Shown: piece by piece, positions 1 to 8,829 of the stretch
How positions within the stretch are numbered: the first letter of the stretch is position 1
Layout of the letters: every line of letters starts with the position of its first letter
NCBI GenBank assembly: GCA_003427395.1
Contig: BFEA01000038.1
Coordinates: 4,217,997-4,246,247 of the forward strand
Direction: 5' to 3'
DNA length: 28,251 nucleotides
Source: Chara braunii
Lineage: Eukaryota > Streptophyta > Charophyceae > Charales > Characeae
Position numbers and translations under genes: made by a program
Notes under the pieces: model-generated
Database searches by the model: none
Told to the model about the DNA's origin: nothing
The model's input: only the letters and a program-made list of their open reading frames with translations

Positions 1-54
<54 letters not shown>
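1..54. repeat. (CA)n microsatellite
   Basis: Perfect CA dinucleotide repeat running in from the window edge, so its true length is unknown. The sequence after it (55-430) is unique-looking with no credible ORF. Confidence 0.97.
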
Positions 55-56
<2 letters not shown>

Positions 57-431
57 GGCCCCAGCCCTCAACCCTGCGCCAGAGAGTCAGAGACACCTCC
101 CCCGACATGTTCGGGGGCCTGCGCGAATGAGTCAAACGCATTTAGTCGTGTTCATTTAACGCGCTTTCACCGCATTTAAAACATGAATGCGAAACGCGCG
201 GCAACACAGCTTCCAACACCAGAAAAAAAAATAACCATCCCTTTTCGGAGATTTTATCTTTTCGTTTGTTTTTTTTTTTTCAACTGAAAATGGCAATAAA
301 ATAGTATAAATACAATTGCAATAACCCATGCCATACGTCTCGTAGAAATCTGAGGGCCGACCTGGCCGCCCTCAGCCAGGCCAAAAATGAGGTAAGGGAC
401 CCCACACAGGGATTCAGGGCCTGGGCGTGCC

Positions 432-453
432 ACAGTTGACTTTTGTCAACTGT
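432..453. repeat. Perfect 9-bp hairpin with 4-T loop
   Basis: Arms 432-440 and 445-453 are perfect reverse complements around a TTTT loop. It lies in the 55-690 stretch, where I see no gene. It could be a foldback remnant; no histone-type or terminator consensus is present. Confidence 0.6.
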
Positions 454-699
454 CGCGATTCCAACAGTCAAGGTCCAAAGGTACCCAGTCCAGGCCGCCG
501 GTCAAGCACACACACTTGTTTGTATGCAGGTACCCAGACAACATCAAGTCCAAGGGGAAATTCTGCAACTGTACAATCCAGGCCTTCGGCTGTGACTCAA
601 TCTGGACGACTGAGAGGAGGAGACCCGAGGCCAGAGACCCTCGTCAAACACTACTGAAAGTCTGGCCTCGAGGTGATCATGCATTCAGTCTTGCTATGC

Positions 700-1497
700 T
701 GGTTCAACGCTGGCTTGACTTTGACGCGACGCTGGCATTATGCTAGCGCGACGCTGGCTAGACGCGGGCAGTGTATCAGTGTTGCGGACGGCGACACGAG
801 GTGGAGGCTGCACGCTGGCACTATGCGCCAGGCTGCTGAGGTGGCATGCTGATGTGGCGCTGCCTTGGGTATATGTGGCGCTGCCTCTGGTCTTCATGGC
901 ATGTTAATGTACCGCTGCCTCTGGTATATGTGGCGCTGCCTCTGGTCTTCATGGCATGCTGATGTGGCGCTGCCTCTGGTCTACGTGGCAATGGTGGCAT
1001 GCTGATGTGGCGCTGCCTCTGGCTGTGCCGCTGCTCCCGATCTACATGGCGCTGCTATTGGTCTCCATTGATGATGTGGCATTGCCACCTGTCTGACGTG
1101 GCATTGTCCACGTTGTCTTCATGAGGTGACTGGTTGCGAGGGAAGAGGAAGATCGGGACTGTGGAGAGATCGTGAATACGTACATGGTCTTCATATCGAC
1201 AATGCTCCAGTGCTGACGAGGGATTGATTAAGACGTGCCACGTGGCACATTGAAGATATTTCAGATACTAGTTCAGACTATTGACTATTGAAGTGGTGAT
1301 TGAGGAGGGAGCCCGAAGCAGAAGTGGGCATTGTATTTCCTCTCCTTTGTCTAATTTCCCTCCTCTCTCCTTCGTCTGTATATGATTATCTCATCTCATT
1401 CTGTCTGGACACGATCTTGATTATTGGTAATCATCAGCTGGTTGACACTCTGGACTTGCATTGTTGATGCTTGTCTTCACGATCTGGGTTCATTGCA
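700..1497 (+). mobile_element. Probable 5' LTR region of a Ty3/gypsy-like retrotransposon (left end not defined)
   Basis: This block is unique-gene-free and built of imperfect repeats. From about 830 to 1110 the phrase GCTGATGTGGCGCTGCC recurs with variants every 25-50 bp. The region ends in TTGCA at 1497, three bases before a sequence resembling a tRNA-Met primer-binding site, which is the usual LTR/internal spacing. No matching 3' LTR occurs in the window, so LTR identity is inferred from position relative to the downstream gag. The left end (TG...) could not be fixed. Confidence 0.4.
1235..1248. promoter_or_regulatory. 14-bp palindromic G-box
   Basis: GTGCCACGTGGCAC is a perfect palindrome centred on CACGTG, the core bound by plant bZIP/bHLH factors. 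It sits in the putative LTR and is the strongest of many ACGTGGC cores here (exact TGACGTGGCA at 1094, 1550, 1783, 1859 and 1905). A function in element transcription is inference. Confidence 0.5.
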
Positions 1498-1500
1498 ATT

Positions 1501-1512
1501 TGGTAACGGAGC
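1501..1512 (+). promoter_or_regulatory. Candidate primer-binding site (initiator tRNA-Met type)
   Basis: TGGTAACGGAGC differs at two of twelve positions from TGGTATCAGAGC, the PBS used by many plant LTR retrotransposons. It is placed about 1 kb upstream of the gag start. The match is weak and decayed. Confidence 0.35.
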
Positions 1513-2522
1513 AACTCTTCATCGCGATCTGCTGCTAGCTGTCAGGTGCTGACGTGGCACCCAGGTAAGTGGGAGGTGCCGCATGTGCAATATGAAACGC
1601 GTTTATTAACGTTTGCGGTCATACCGCAAGTCTAGCCACGGTAATAGTGCACTTGCGAGCAGCCATCCCTTGAAGATGATGTCAAGGCTACGCTGAAGAT
1701 TGAAGAGTTGCGTTGGCAACAGGCTGACGTGGTGCTGGTACCGCTGATGTGGCACGTTGTATGTGGCATGCAGGGCATGGTATGACGTGGCACGTACCTG
1801 TTACTGCTTGCTACTGATGTGCTAACTTGGTATATTGGTGGAAGGCAGACCTGCACTGTGACGTGGCATCCCTCCTTGTCGACCTATCAGGGTACCTGAT
1901 CTGCTGACGTGGCAGACTCTTTGAGTTGCTGTGTTGGCAGGCCAGGGGTGACACGTGGCATGTGTAAGGACTGTTAAAAGTGTGAATGTGCACTTGGGTT
2001 GTACTGTTGTTGCAGATGATTGAGAAGAGAGCTAACCATTGATTGTGTTATATGTTGGTTCTACTTACCTGTTGGTTGTCTGTGGATGTTGTGCATACTT
2101 GCTCTTGTGTTGTTGTCTTGATCACACTGGTCGTGGTTGCGGTACCTGCACGTATACGGTAGAACGTCATCACACATAGATTAGGAAGAAAAAACAACAA
2201 AACAATATAAGAAAATTGTTAATACTTATTTCTTTATCCCTGCCTTCAACAATTCTTGCTGTAGGAGTTGCGTGCGTCGTGGAATTTATTTTTGTCTTTT
2301 AATTTTATTTATTGTGCGACATTTGCACGCTTGACAAAATGAATTCTCTTTGGAAGTGTTTGCATGACTCTATCTTGACTCGGTTCATACCCCTCTTTTT
2401 TTTTTTCATCCCTCTCACTGTCTTTGCTGATGAAGATAGAGTGGAATTGAGAACCCCTGGACACTGGACAGAAAAACAAAGAAAGGGTTGGAAGGAGAGA
2501 ACCACAATTGTGTGTGGATGTG
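1513..2522 (+). other. Untranslated leader between PBS and gag
   Basis: No credible coding frame is present. The first half continues the TGACGTGGCA motif series (1550, 1783, 1859, 1905, with TGACACGTGGCA at 1949). The second half becomes AT-rich towards 2200-2320. It reads best as the 5' leader of the gag-bearing element. Confidence 0.4.
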
Positions 2523-4456
2523 ATGGAGAAAAACATCAGACAGTTAGAGAACACATTGAGAGAAGAGAGAAGGAAAGTGAAAGAGTATCGAAGACTGAAA
2601 GAACAGCAAGAAGAAGAAGAAAGAGTAATGAACGGGTTGAGAGAAAAGTTTCATTACGAAGAAGCAGGAAGTGAGGTTGCATCCATTCTTCAGTCTATTA
2701 TGGTGTACCTCATGCATCTTGAAAAGAAGATTGACAACAACACCACCGCAATGGAAACAATGACCAGACTAGTGAAGGGAAAAAGAAAGGTGGGTGTTGA
2801 GGAGGAGACGAAGGGGGAGGCAGAGAGGAAACCACCCCAAGAGAAACTAATGAAGGATGCCATGAAACGGGACACGCCCGAGAAACTGTAAGGTTCGAAG
2901 AAAGAGCTCGAGAAAACAGTTGAGAAGAAAGAAGAACCCACCGGAAAGAAAGAAAAACCCACCGGAAAGAAAGAAAAACCCACCGGAAAGAAAGAAGAAC
3001 CCACCAGAAAGAAAGAAGAACCGGCGAAAGAAGCGGAAAAGCCTAAGAAAAAGGAAAAGGTCAACATGAAGTTGCCATTCATGTACAACAACAAAAAGGA
3101 ATAAAACTTGTTGCTATGGATTGTCGAAATCCAGACTTAGGTCGGAACTGCACCCGTTGAGCCAGAGAGTCAGGTTGCTTTCTCCGCGTCGTGTTTGGGG
3201 GGAGTGGCTAAGGAGTGGGTGCTGGCTGAGGCCAATGCTGCTGGCTTCGAAGACATTGGTGCGTGGGCCAAAACCCTTTCTCTCAGGCAATTTCTCCAGA
3301 AGATTAAGGAGAGGTTCCTGGATAAGACAATGGCCGACAAGGCCTTTGACGAACTCACCACTATAGGCCAGAAACACTGGACGTCTGTTGATGCTCTGTC
3401 TCGTGAAGTTGACCGTCTGTTACTGATACCTGGACTGAACTTACAGGACAATCAGGTCTTGTACATCTACTCACGAGCTTTGCCCGAGCCCATCCGTGGA
3501 CAGCTCGTGGCGGAGTCGAAGTCTGGTAAGTATAATTATCGGCAGTTTCGTGACCTTGCTCTTCAGAGAGAGCAAGTGACCACACAAGTCAAAGGTACGT
3601 ATGCTTCAGTAGTTAAGACGGGACCGGTTGGTGGGTATGGCAAGCGGGTCCTTTGGCGACAAAAGCGCCAGGACCATATGCGTGTGTTATTTAACGATGA
3701 AACAATAGAAAAGTTACCTCTTGGTGAGTCTGAGGGAGGAGGAGGTAACGACGACAGTGAATTTGAGAAGGGTGATGTCACTGTCGTATTGGCCAACAGG
3801 GGGGCTAGAACCAATGGAAGAAGAAGAGGAGGCCACGCTCGTTCCCTGAGCATCCCGGTCTTGCATTTGGGAAGCCTTGGGAGAAAATGGGGATGACTCG
3901 TGAGGAGTGGCAGTCCAAGATGGACAACCACCAATGCCTCAAGTGCAGCAGCGTGGGGCATGTGATTGCTAGGTGCCCACTTATTCGTAACCCAAAAGCG
4001 AGCAACCAGTAGGAGTAGGCTCCTGCTGGGTCAAAGGGTTTAGACGAAGACAAAGGTAAGGCGTCTACAACCCCTTCTAACCTTTAGACCCTCAAGGCAG
4101 AGGATGGCTCTTTTTCCGCCCATCGTCCAGAACACCCTGACACTGTACTTTGTTCTGTCTCACTGGACGATTCCCTTGACGAACTCGGCAATGAACTAAT
4201 AGCATTAAGGTGTTCGTGGATCGTTAAAAGCCACCTTCAGAGTTCAAGTTCGCAGAATCAATCATCTAGTGTGCAGTCTAATTCAGTAGAACTGCCCTGC
4301 CACTGGCGCGACAGTAGTTCGCATAGCAGACTCTGCACCCCCCCTCCTCCCCTTCTCGTGATTCAGGGCAACCTACTCCACAATTCTGCACTTGCCGTTT
4401 CTGAGGATGCCGGCGTTGCCATGATGGTGTCCTCGCAGGGGAAGTGCTCCCTCTGA
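2523..4456 (+). pseudogene. gag: Ty3/gypsy-like gag (capsid plus CCHC zinc knuckle), broken
   Basis: Gag packages element RNA into cytoplasmic particles. The first in-frame ATG (2523) opens a charged coiled-coil N-terminus, then a Lys/Glu/Pro linker of 7-residue repeats, then a retrotransposon capsid domain (about 3180-3560; key phrases GVAKEWVLAEANAAG, KERFLDKTMADKAFDEL and LPEPIRGQL). Frame 3 carries three stops (TAA 2889, TAA 3102, TAG 3138). Between about 3805 and 3830 the reading passes to frame 2, which continues through a basic stretch to a canonical CX2CX4HX4C knuckle (first Cys at 3935) and, past stops at 4010, 4016 and 4085, to TGA at 4454. No protease, RT or integrase follows, so pol has been lost. 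Assignment to gypsy rather than copia rests on capsid resemblance and is moderately sure. Confidence 0.75.
2925..3026 (+). repeat. 21-bp tandem repeat inside gag (KKEEPTG heptads)
   Basis: Four full 21-bp units (2925, 2946, 2967, 2988) and a partial fifth encode KK-E-E/K-PT-G/R. The units differ by one or two bases, which suggests replication slippage in a low-complexity linker of the gag protein. Confidence 0.9.
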
Positions 4457-4577
4457 CCTTCTTTCTGAACAATAGCCTACCCAGCAAGCTTGCCCTGCCA
4501 CCTGCATGGCAGGGGCCACAAACCCCGCAGAACCCACCCCCCTCTTTGTGATTTAGGGCAGACTGCTCCCCAATCTG
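4304..4577 (+). repeat. Diverged ~85-bp direct duplication downstream of the zinc knuckle
   Basis: The stretches 4304-4387 and 4496-4577 both begin CTGCCAC, pass through a C-rich tract and end in GTGATT-AGGGCA ... CTGC. They are clearly related but gapped. The first copy lies in the last open part of the gag frame; the second lies past its stop. Confidence 0.5.
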
Positions 4578-4666
4578 CTTCAAGTTCTCGTGTGTCTAAG
4601 AGACTTCACCGCCCTTCATGATGAAGACTCCACTGGCACGCGACGATGCTTGCACATCCAACATCG

Positions 4667-4807
4667 CGAGGTGGAAAATTAATTGGACCTGGTTGTGCAA
4701 CAATCGTACTAGTTGGAGCCGCTGTAGGTATTGTTGGAAACGTGTTTAGTTCTTTGATTCATTCTGTTGCATGGAAACCTTCATTGGTAAAGCAATCATT
4801 TGGTTAT
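4667..4807 (+). pseudogene. atp9: Mitochondrial atp9 (ATP synthase subunit c) fragment, probable NUMT
   Basis: Subunit c forms the proton-driven ring of mitochondrial ATP synthase. The translated stretch (RGGKLIG, then [19 protein letters not shown], then [10 protein letters not shown]) follows plant mitochondrial subunit 9 from near its N-terminus through the first membrane helix and polar loop. It then stops matching after GY, where the second helix should begin. One extra in-frame codon (Val) breaks the GIGNVF motif, and several conserved residues are changed (for example GPGC where the family has a small-residue GAGA-like motif, and VAWKPS where it has VARNPS). The second helix with the essential acidic residue is absent, so this cannot work. 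It is most simply a short transfer of mitochondrial DNA to the nucleus, now decaying between two retroelement remnants. Confidence 0.8.
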
Positions 4808-5116
4808 GGTGCAACGTGCGTAGTAAGAGGGCACATGAAGTGTTGCACCCTCGTCGACATATTCTCCGGGTGTTGGACACGACCAAATAACACACAAAAA
4901 AAAAAAAAAACTTCTAAAACCACCAGTACAAAGTCAGCCATAAAAGGAGTCTGAGCCTCTTCTTCAAAATAGAAGGCCATGAACCACCGATTCATTTTAT
5001 CGACGAAAGGTCCATGACCTTCAATGTTTTAGGAGAGGCTCGGTTTGCTTTTTTATCGGATTAAAGCCAAGCATCTGTAAGGGGGAGCCTAATTTAGATG
5101 CCAGACCACCAGACCA
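4808..5116. other. Intergenic stretch without recognisable features
   Basis: Contains a 15-A run (about 4896-4910) and no credible ORF. It separates the atp9 fragment from the plus-strand LINE remnant. Confidence 0.5.
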
Positions 5117-7280
5117 TTGGACACCGCCTCACTCAGTAGAGGAGCACATGGGGCCCCAGCGCGGACAGCAGGATCCCAGCCATCAGGGTCCAGACCAAAA
5201 CCACGACCCGAGCAATACTTAAAAGGTAAGGAAGCTAAAGAACTGTGGCAGACAGTCCCCCGAAACAAGCAGCCTGCCAAACTAAAAGCCAACACCACCC
5301 ACAAGGGGGGGAGTTTTCTCACAAACACAAAACCCCCCAAAAAGAACCTTCAGCAAGAAAAACGGGGCTCAAGGACAGAATGCAAACAACTTTTGGGCAT
5401 TACTAATAGAAGAACAGGCCCGGGATGCCCAACCAGGATCAAGGGCGGGGCAGGGGGGAGCAGGAGAAAGGATCTCGACAGACGGGGGTACAATACAGCC
5501 AAAACAACCAAAGGTCTTGGCTGGGGAAATAGGACAGGGGACAGGATTAGGGGAGGTGCTGATGAACGAGGAAAGAGCACAACAAGGGCAACAGGGGATA
5601 AAGACAGAGCAGGGGCCCAGAACCCAAGGGGAAACACCAGATCAGGAAACACACAACAAGGGACAGCAGGCCTTCTGACTCCCCCCAACCACCGACCCCT
5701 TTCAACAGGCTTTCTGCCCGCATCCCGTTGATGTGGAGGGCTCAGAGCCCACGACAGCAGGCAACTGAGACTCTGGCTCCCCCGGACATAATTATGACAG
5801 ACCATGCCCCAGAATCACAAGGAGACGTAGGGAAGAAGATGAAGGCCCTGGCCGAATGGCTTCATGATTGTCTGAGGGCCCGGTACACATACCTATCAGC
5901 AGAATTATGGGACCGAGCATATAGGGACACATTCCGCCGGAAAGGGAAGAAGTTTTCGCAAAATTCAATCAAAGGTTCCATAAGGTATTTGGTCATCCTA
6001 CAGGAGACTTCAACGCCACCCCAGATCGATGGCTCGACCTCTGGCAAGTCCTCCCCTCCACCTTACGACATGCTGAGGAGGACGAAAACGTGTTCCTGCA
6101 TTTATGCAACTCGCTCTCCCTCTTTGACACATTCCGCCGCACTTTTCCCCGAGAACGGATCTTTGCCTGCATCCGGAATAACAACCCGGCCAGACTCTTC
6201 AAATTAAGGATCGATTTAATCCTGAGGTCAGAAGCCCTAGCGGGCAGTTTGAGAGTAGTTCCAGTTCTACCCTCAAGCCTTCACCCAGGCTTGGACCACA
6301 AGATGTGTATGGTGGCATTAACTTTCCGGAAGAGGCCGGACCGGAAGTCCGACTTCTACAAGCTAAACACATCTAATTCCTTACTCCAGCTCACTACGTT
6401 CCGGCATTACCTCGCTCACTCTTGGACATATTGGAGGGACCGCCATCCTGAGGTAGAGTTCCCTTTGATATAGTTCAACAACGGCATGTTTTTCTTGGCA
6501 AAAAAATGCAATGACTTCTCTAAGCAGTTAGCCAAACAACGCCACCAAAAATATATTGACCTAAGGACTCAACTCCAAGGGTTAAAACAACAACTAGACC
6601 CGAATCAGTCGGTGCAACATACACAGAGGATTCAAAATGTAAAATCTCAACTGTTAGAACAGGCTCCGTATCGGTGGCAAGGCGCATGAACCCGAGGAAA
6701 ACTATCAAAGTACTCGACTGGCGACACAATTGACGCAAAATATTTCATCCTCACACAAGCTAGAACCAAACGAGCTATAGTGAAAGTTTGTATGGCCCGA
6801 AGGGACGAAAGCAATCACAACGGCAAGTTGCGTCAAAATTGTCCGTGACTTTTTCAAAGACCTCTTTGCATCCCACATCCCACCAAGCAGCGATGATAAT
6901 CGACTACGTCAGATTGAGGAATTCCTCCAGCCGTTGAGCGGGTCCTTATCCCCGAAACAACAGGAACGTTTAGAGGCACCCTTAATTAACGACAAAATAT
7001 AGAGGGCTCTCCTACAAATGGACGAGGAGAAAACCCTCGGACTGGACGGACTCCCCAAGGAATTCTAGGAGACAATGTGGGATCGTATGAGCACGGACCT
7101 CATGGAGTATTAGAACAAAATTTGGAGCACGGGCAGTATGCGAGAGCTGGTGTGTCAAGGGGTACTATCCCTCCTATATAAAAAGGGGACAAATTCACTA
7201 TTCTGAACTACTGTTCTATCAGCCTTCTTACGGTCACCAACAAGATGCTAGCTAAGACCTTGGCAAACAGAATTGACAAA
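5117..7280 (+). pseudogene. Decayed plus-strand LINE (non-LTR retrotransposon): endonuclease tail and start of RT
   Basis: LINE ORF2 proteins nick DNA with an APE-type endonuclease and copy their RNA at the nick. The first part (5117-5731) is an open, very basic, Gly/Pro/Arg-rich frame of uncertain role, possibly ORF1. At 6003-6029 a GDFN motif (GDFNATPDR) marks the C-terminal half of an APE endonuclease, readable to about 6471. A Gln/Lys-rich pre-RT segment follows (6486-6688), then a phrase YFILTQARTKRA. At about 6995-7275 comes the beginning of the RT: QMDEEKTLGLDGLPKEF and LLYKKG, and in another frame ISLLTVTNKMLAKTLANRI. That part has in-frame TAGs at 7000, 7066 and 7111. The catalytic YxDD region is missing because homology stops near 7280. 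Several frameshifts; certainly dead. Confidence 0.75.
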
Positions 7281-7326
7281 TATAATGATCTTCATCCTGG
7301 AGGATTTCCATAAGATCGCGCGGCAG

Positions 7327-7430
7327 ATCTGGACCGTATGATCCATGAGACCACATGGCCAATCTCAACCGTGCAATCAATGAGACGCGTCGCCGATCTC
7401 GACTGTGCGATCCATGAGACCTCGCGACTG
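7327..7430. repeat. Three ~35-bp tandem units
   Basis: Three imperfect copies of GATCT-GACCGT-GATC-ATGAGAC lie head to tail immediately after the break-point of the LINE and just before the U6 fragment. They carry no gene. Confidence 0.7.
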
Positions 7431-7440
7431 AGATCAGCCG

Positions 7441-7500
7441 CGGTTGGAATGACCCCTGTGCAAGGATGACACGCATAAATCGAGAAGCGATCCATTTTTT
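7441..7500 (+). pseudogene. U6 snRNA 3' half, internally deleted
   Basis: U6 is the catalytic snRNA of the spliceosome. The 3' half is near-perfect (CCCCTG-GCAAGGATGACACGC, then ATAAATCGAGAA-CGATCCA and a T run). Just upstream, GGTTGGAA directly abuts TGACCCCTG, so the ACAGAGA region that base-pairs with the 5' splice site is deleted (roughly 20 nt). The 5' stem is not visible. The T run is not the end: another ~75 bp and then an A-rich tail follow, which suggests a chimeric retroposed transcript. Confidence 0.8.
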
Positions 7501-7573
7501 CTCTTTGTTTCTTTCCGATCACCCGAAGGGATCCGAACTCGGGTCTGTATGACAACAGTGCATGGCTTCACAA

Positions 7574-7617
7574 AGAAAAAAAAAGCAAAAAAAAAAAACA
7601 AAAAAAAAAACAAAGTG
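7574..7617 (+). repeat. A-rich tail after the U6 chimera
   Basis: Runs of 9-12 A interrupted by single G or C bases. It follows a stretch (7510-7556) with a tRNA T-arm-like GAGTTCGGATCCC on the minus strand. It resembles a degenerating poly(A) tail of the retroposed U6 chimera. Confidence 0.5.
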
Positions 7618-7697
7618 TCAATTGGCGCAGTAGGGAAAAACGGCAAGTAGAGAACTACCCGTTTTCACAGGCAACCATTTCGGTTAAGAGGTAAGCT

Positions 7698-7700
<3 letters not shown>

Positions 7701-7736
<36 letters not shown>

Positions 7737-8110
7737 ATTCTTCTTAGATTTTTTTTTAGATTTTTTTTTTTTTTTTTTTTAGATTTCCCCCCACCCACGT
7801 TCTCATGAAGTTTGAACGGGCTGCAACAGGGGGCGGCAAATCTTGGCGGTGTATCTTTCCATGTTCTACCAGAAAATTCACTCTCATTTTGCACATTTGG
7901 TGAGCAGTGTTGCATGACCATATGCTCTCTAAGCGCCCTCATACCCCATGGCGCTTGGATTTAATCTCGGGCTTGTATTTCAACAGGTCATGGTGCCCCA
8001 ACGAGCATCATTGGAAAGTGCCCTGTCAACAAGGCAGGGGCAGGTAAACTCGTTTTTCATTTTCGCTTTTTTTTTTTTTTTCTTTTCCTTTTCTTTTGTT
8101 TTGTATTCTT
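7701..8110. repeat. Homopolymer T tracts and low-complexity DNA
   Basis: A T run of about 35 (7701-7735), two shorter T runs to 7780, and a T/C-rich tract near 8070-8110. Between 7781 and 8450 there is no credible gene; G-rich runs occur at 8307-8330 and a purine-rich tract at 8380-8440. Confidence 0.9.
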
Positions 8111-8509
8111 TTTTAGGTGTTTTTCTACCTTTGGAGTGTAACTCGGTGAAAAGCCCCAATGCGCCCATTCGTTGTGAAAACGGGCTGTAGGCGATGGGCG
8201 AAAGCGTCTGAATCTGACACTTAGCATGCCTGATACAGGTGCGTGGGGGAAAAAAGACCCAATTGAGCTTGACCCTATTCGACTCTGTGAAATGGCTGAA
8301 TATGGGGGGGGGGGGCGGTAGGGGGGGCGCTTGTTCATTTTCAGATGACGAGCTGCCCCTCACAAGAAAATGGGGGGTCAAGGAGAAAAAAAAAGAGGAG
8401 GAGAGACAAAAGGTAAAAAAAAATGAGGGAGAAGAAAGGAACAACCACGTACATGGCCGCGGTCGTGGTTAGGTGTGCGTGTGTATGTCTGAGTGTGTGT
8501 GTGACTTAG

Positions 8510-8818
8510 GCCTGTTCATTTAGTGAACAGGCTACAGTGCTGACTGGGTGCAACCTTCCCTAATGCATCTGGCTTAGGGAAAGGCCAAATGCCTTGGGGA
8601 TTGAAAGACCTTGGTTCCCCTAGGGAAACGTTAAGGTCTATGGCCCTTGATCGCCTTGATCGTGGGTTCGGATCAAGGGCCCAGGCCAACTCCGTTTTTT
8701 TTTAACTGTGGGCCAAGTTGTTGCCCGCAATCCTCAGCTAGCTATAAAACCCAGCATCTCCCACACTTGCCTCACAGATGCTGAGGATGTGATGCTGCTC
8801 ACTTGCACTTCAAGTGCA
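8510..8818. other. Cluster of stem-loops
   Basis: Perfect inverted repeats occur at 8510-8518/8524-8532 (9 bp), 8556-8563/8574-8581 (8 bp), 8642-8652/8671-8681 (11 bp), 8730-8738/8780-8788 (9 bp, with a nested 8-bp pair 8752-8759/8776-8783) and 8804-8810/8812-8818 (7 bp). A TATA-like CTATAAAA lies at about 8742-8749. I recognise no known RNA family. It could be a structured non-coding RNA or foldback DNA. Confidence 0.45.
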
Positions 8819-8829
8819 GATTGAGCTCC

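Noticed and set aside
432-453. Histone-type 3' stem-loop
   Set aside because: Stem sequence does not fit the histone consensus and no histone frame lies upstream.
2690-3094. Minus-strand Ser/Phe-rich ORF of 134 aa
   Set aside because: Antisense shadow of the repetitive Lys/Glu gag region.
5546-5570. CTGATGA-ACGAG-GAAA between GTGCT/AGCAC arms, resembling a hammerhead core
   Set aside because: The stem between the two conserved boxes cannot form and the helix order is wrong. It lies in a decayed LINE frame.
5350-5805. Minus-strand Leu/Pro-rich ORF of 151 aa
   Set aside because: Antisense of the basic LINE region; no recognisable domain.
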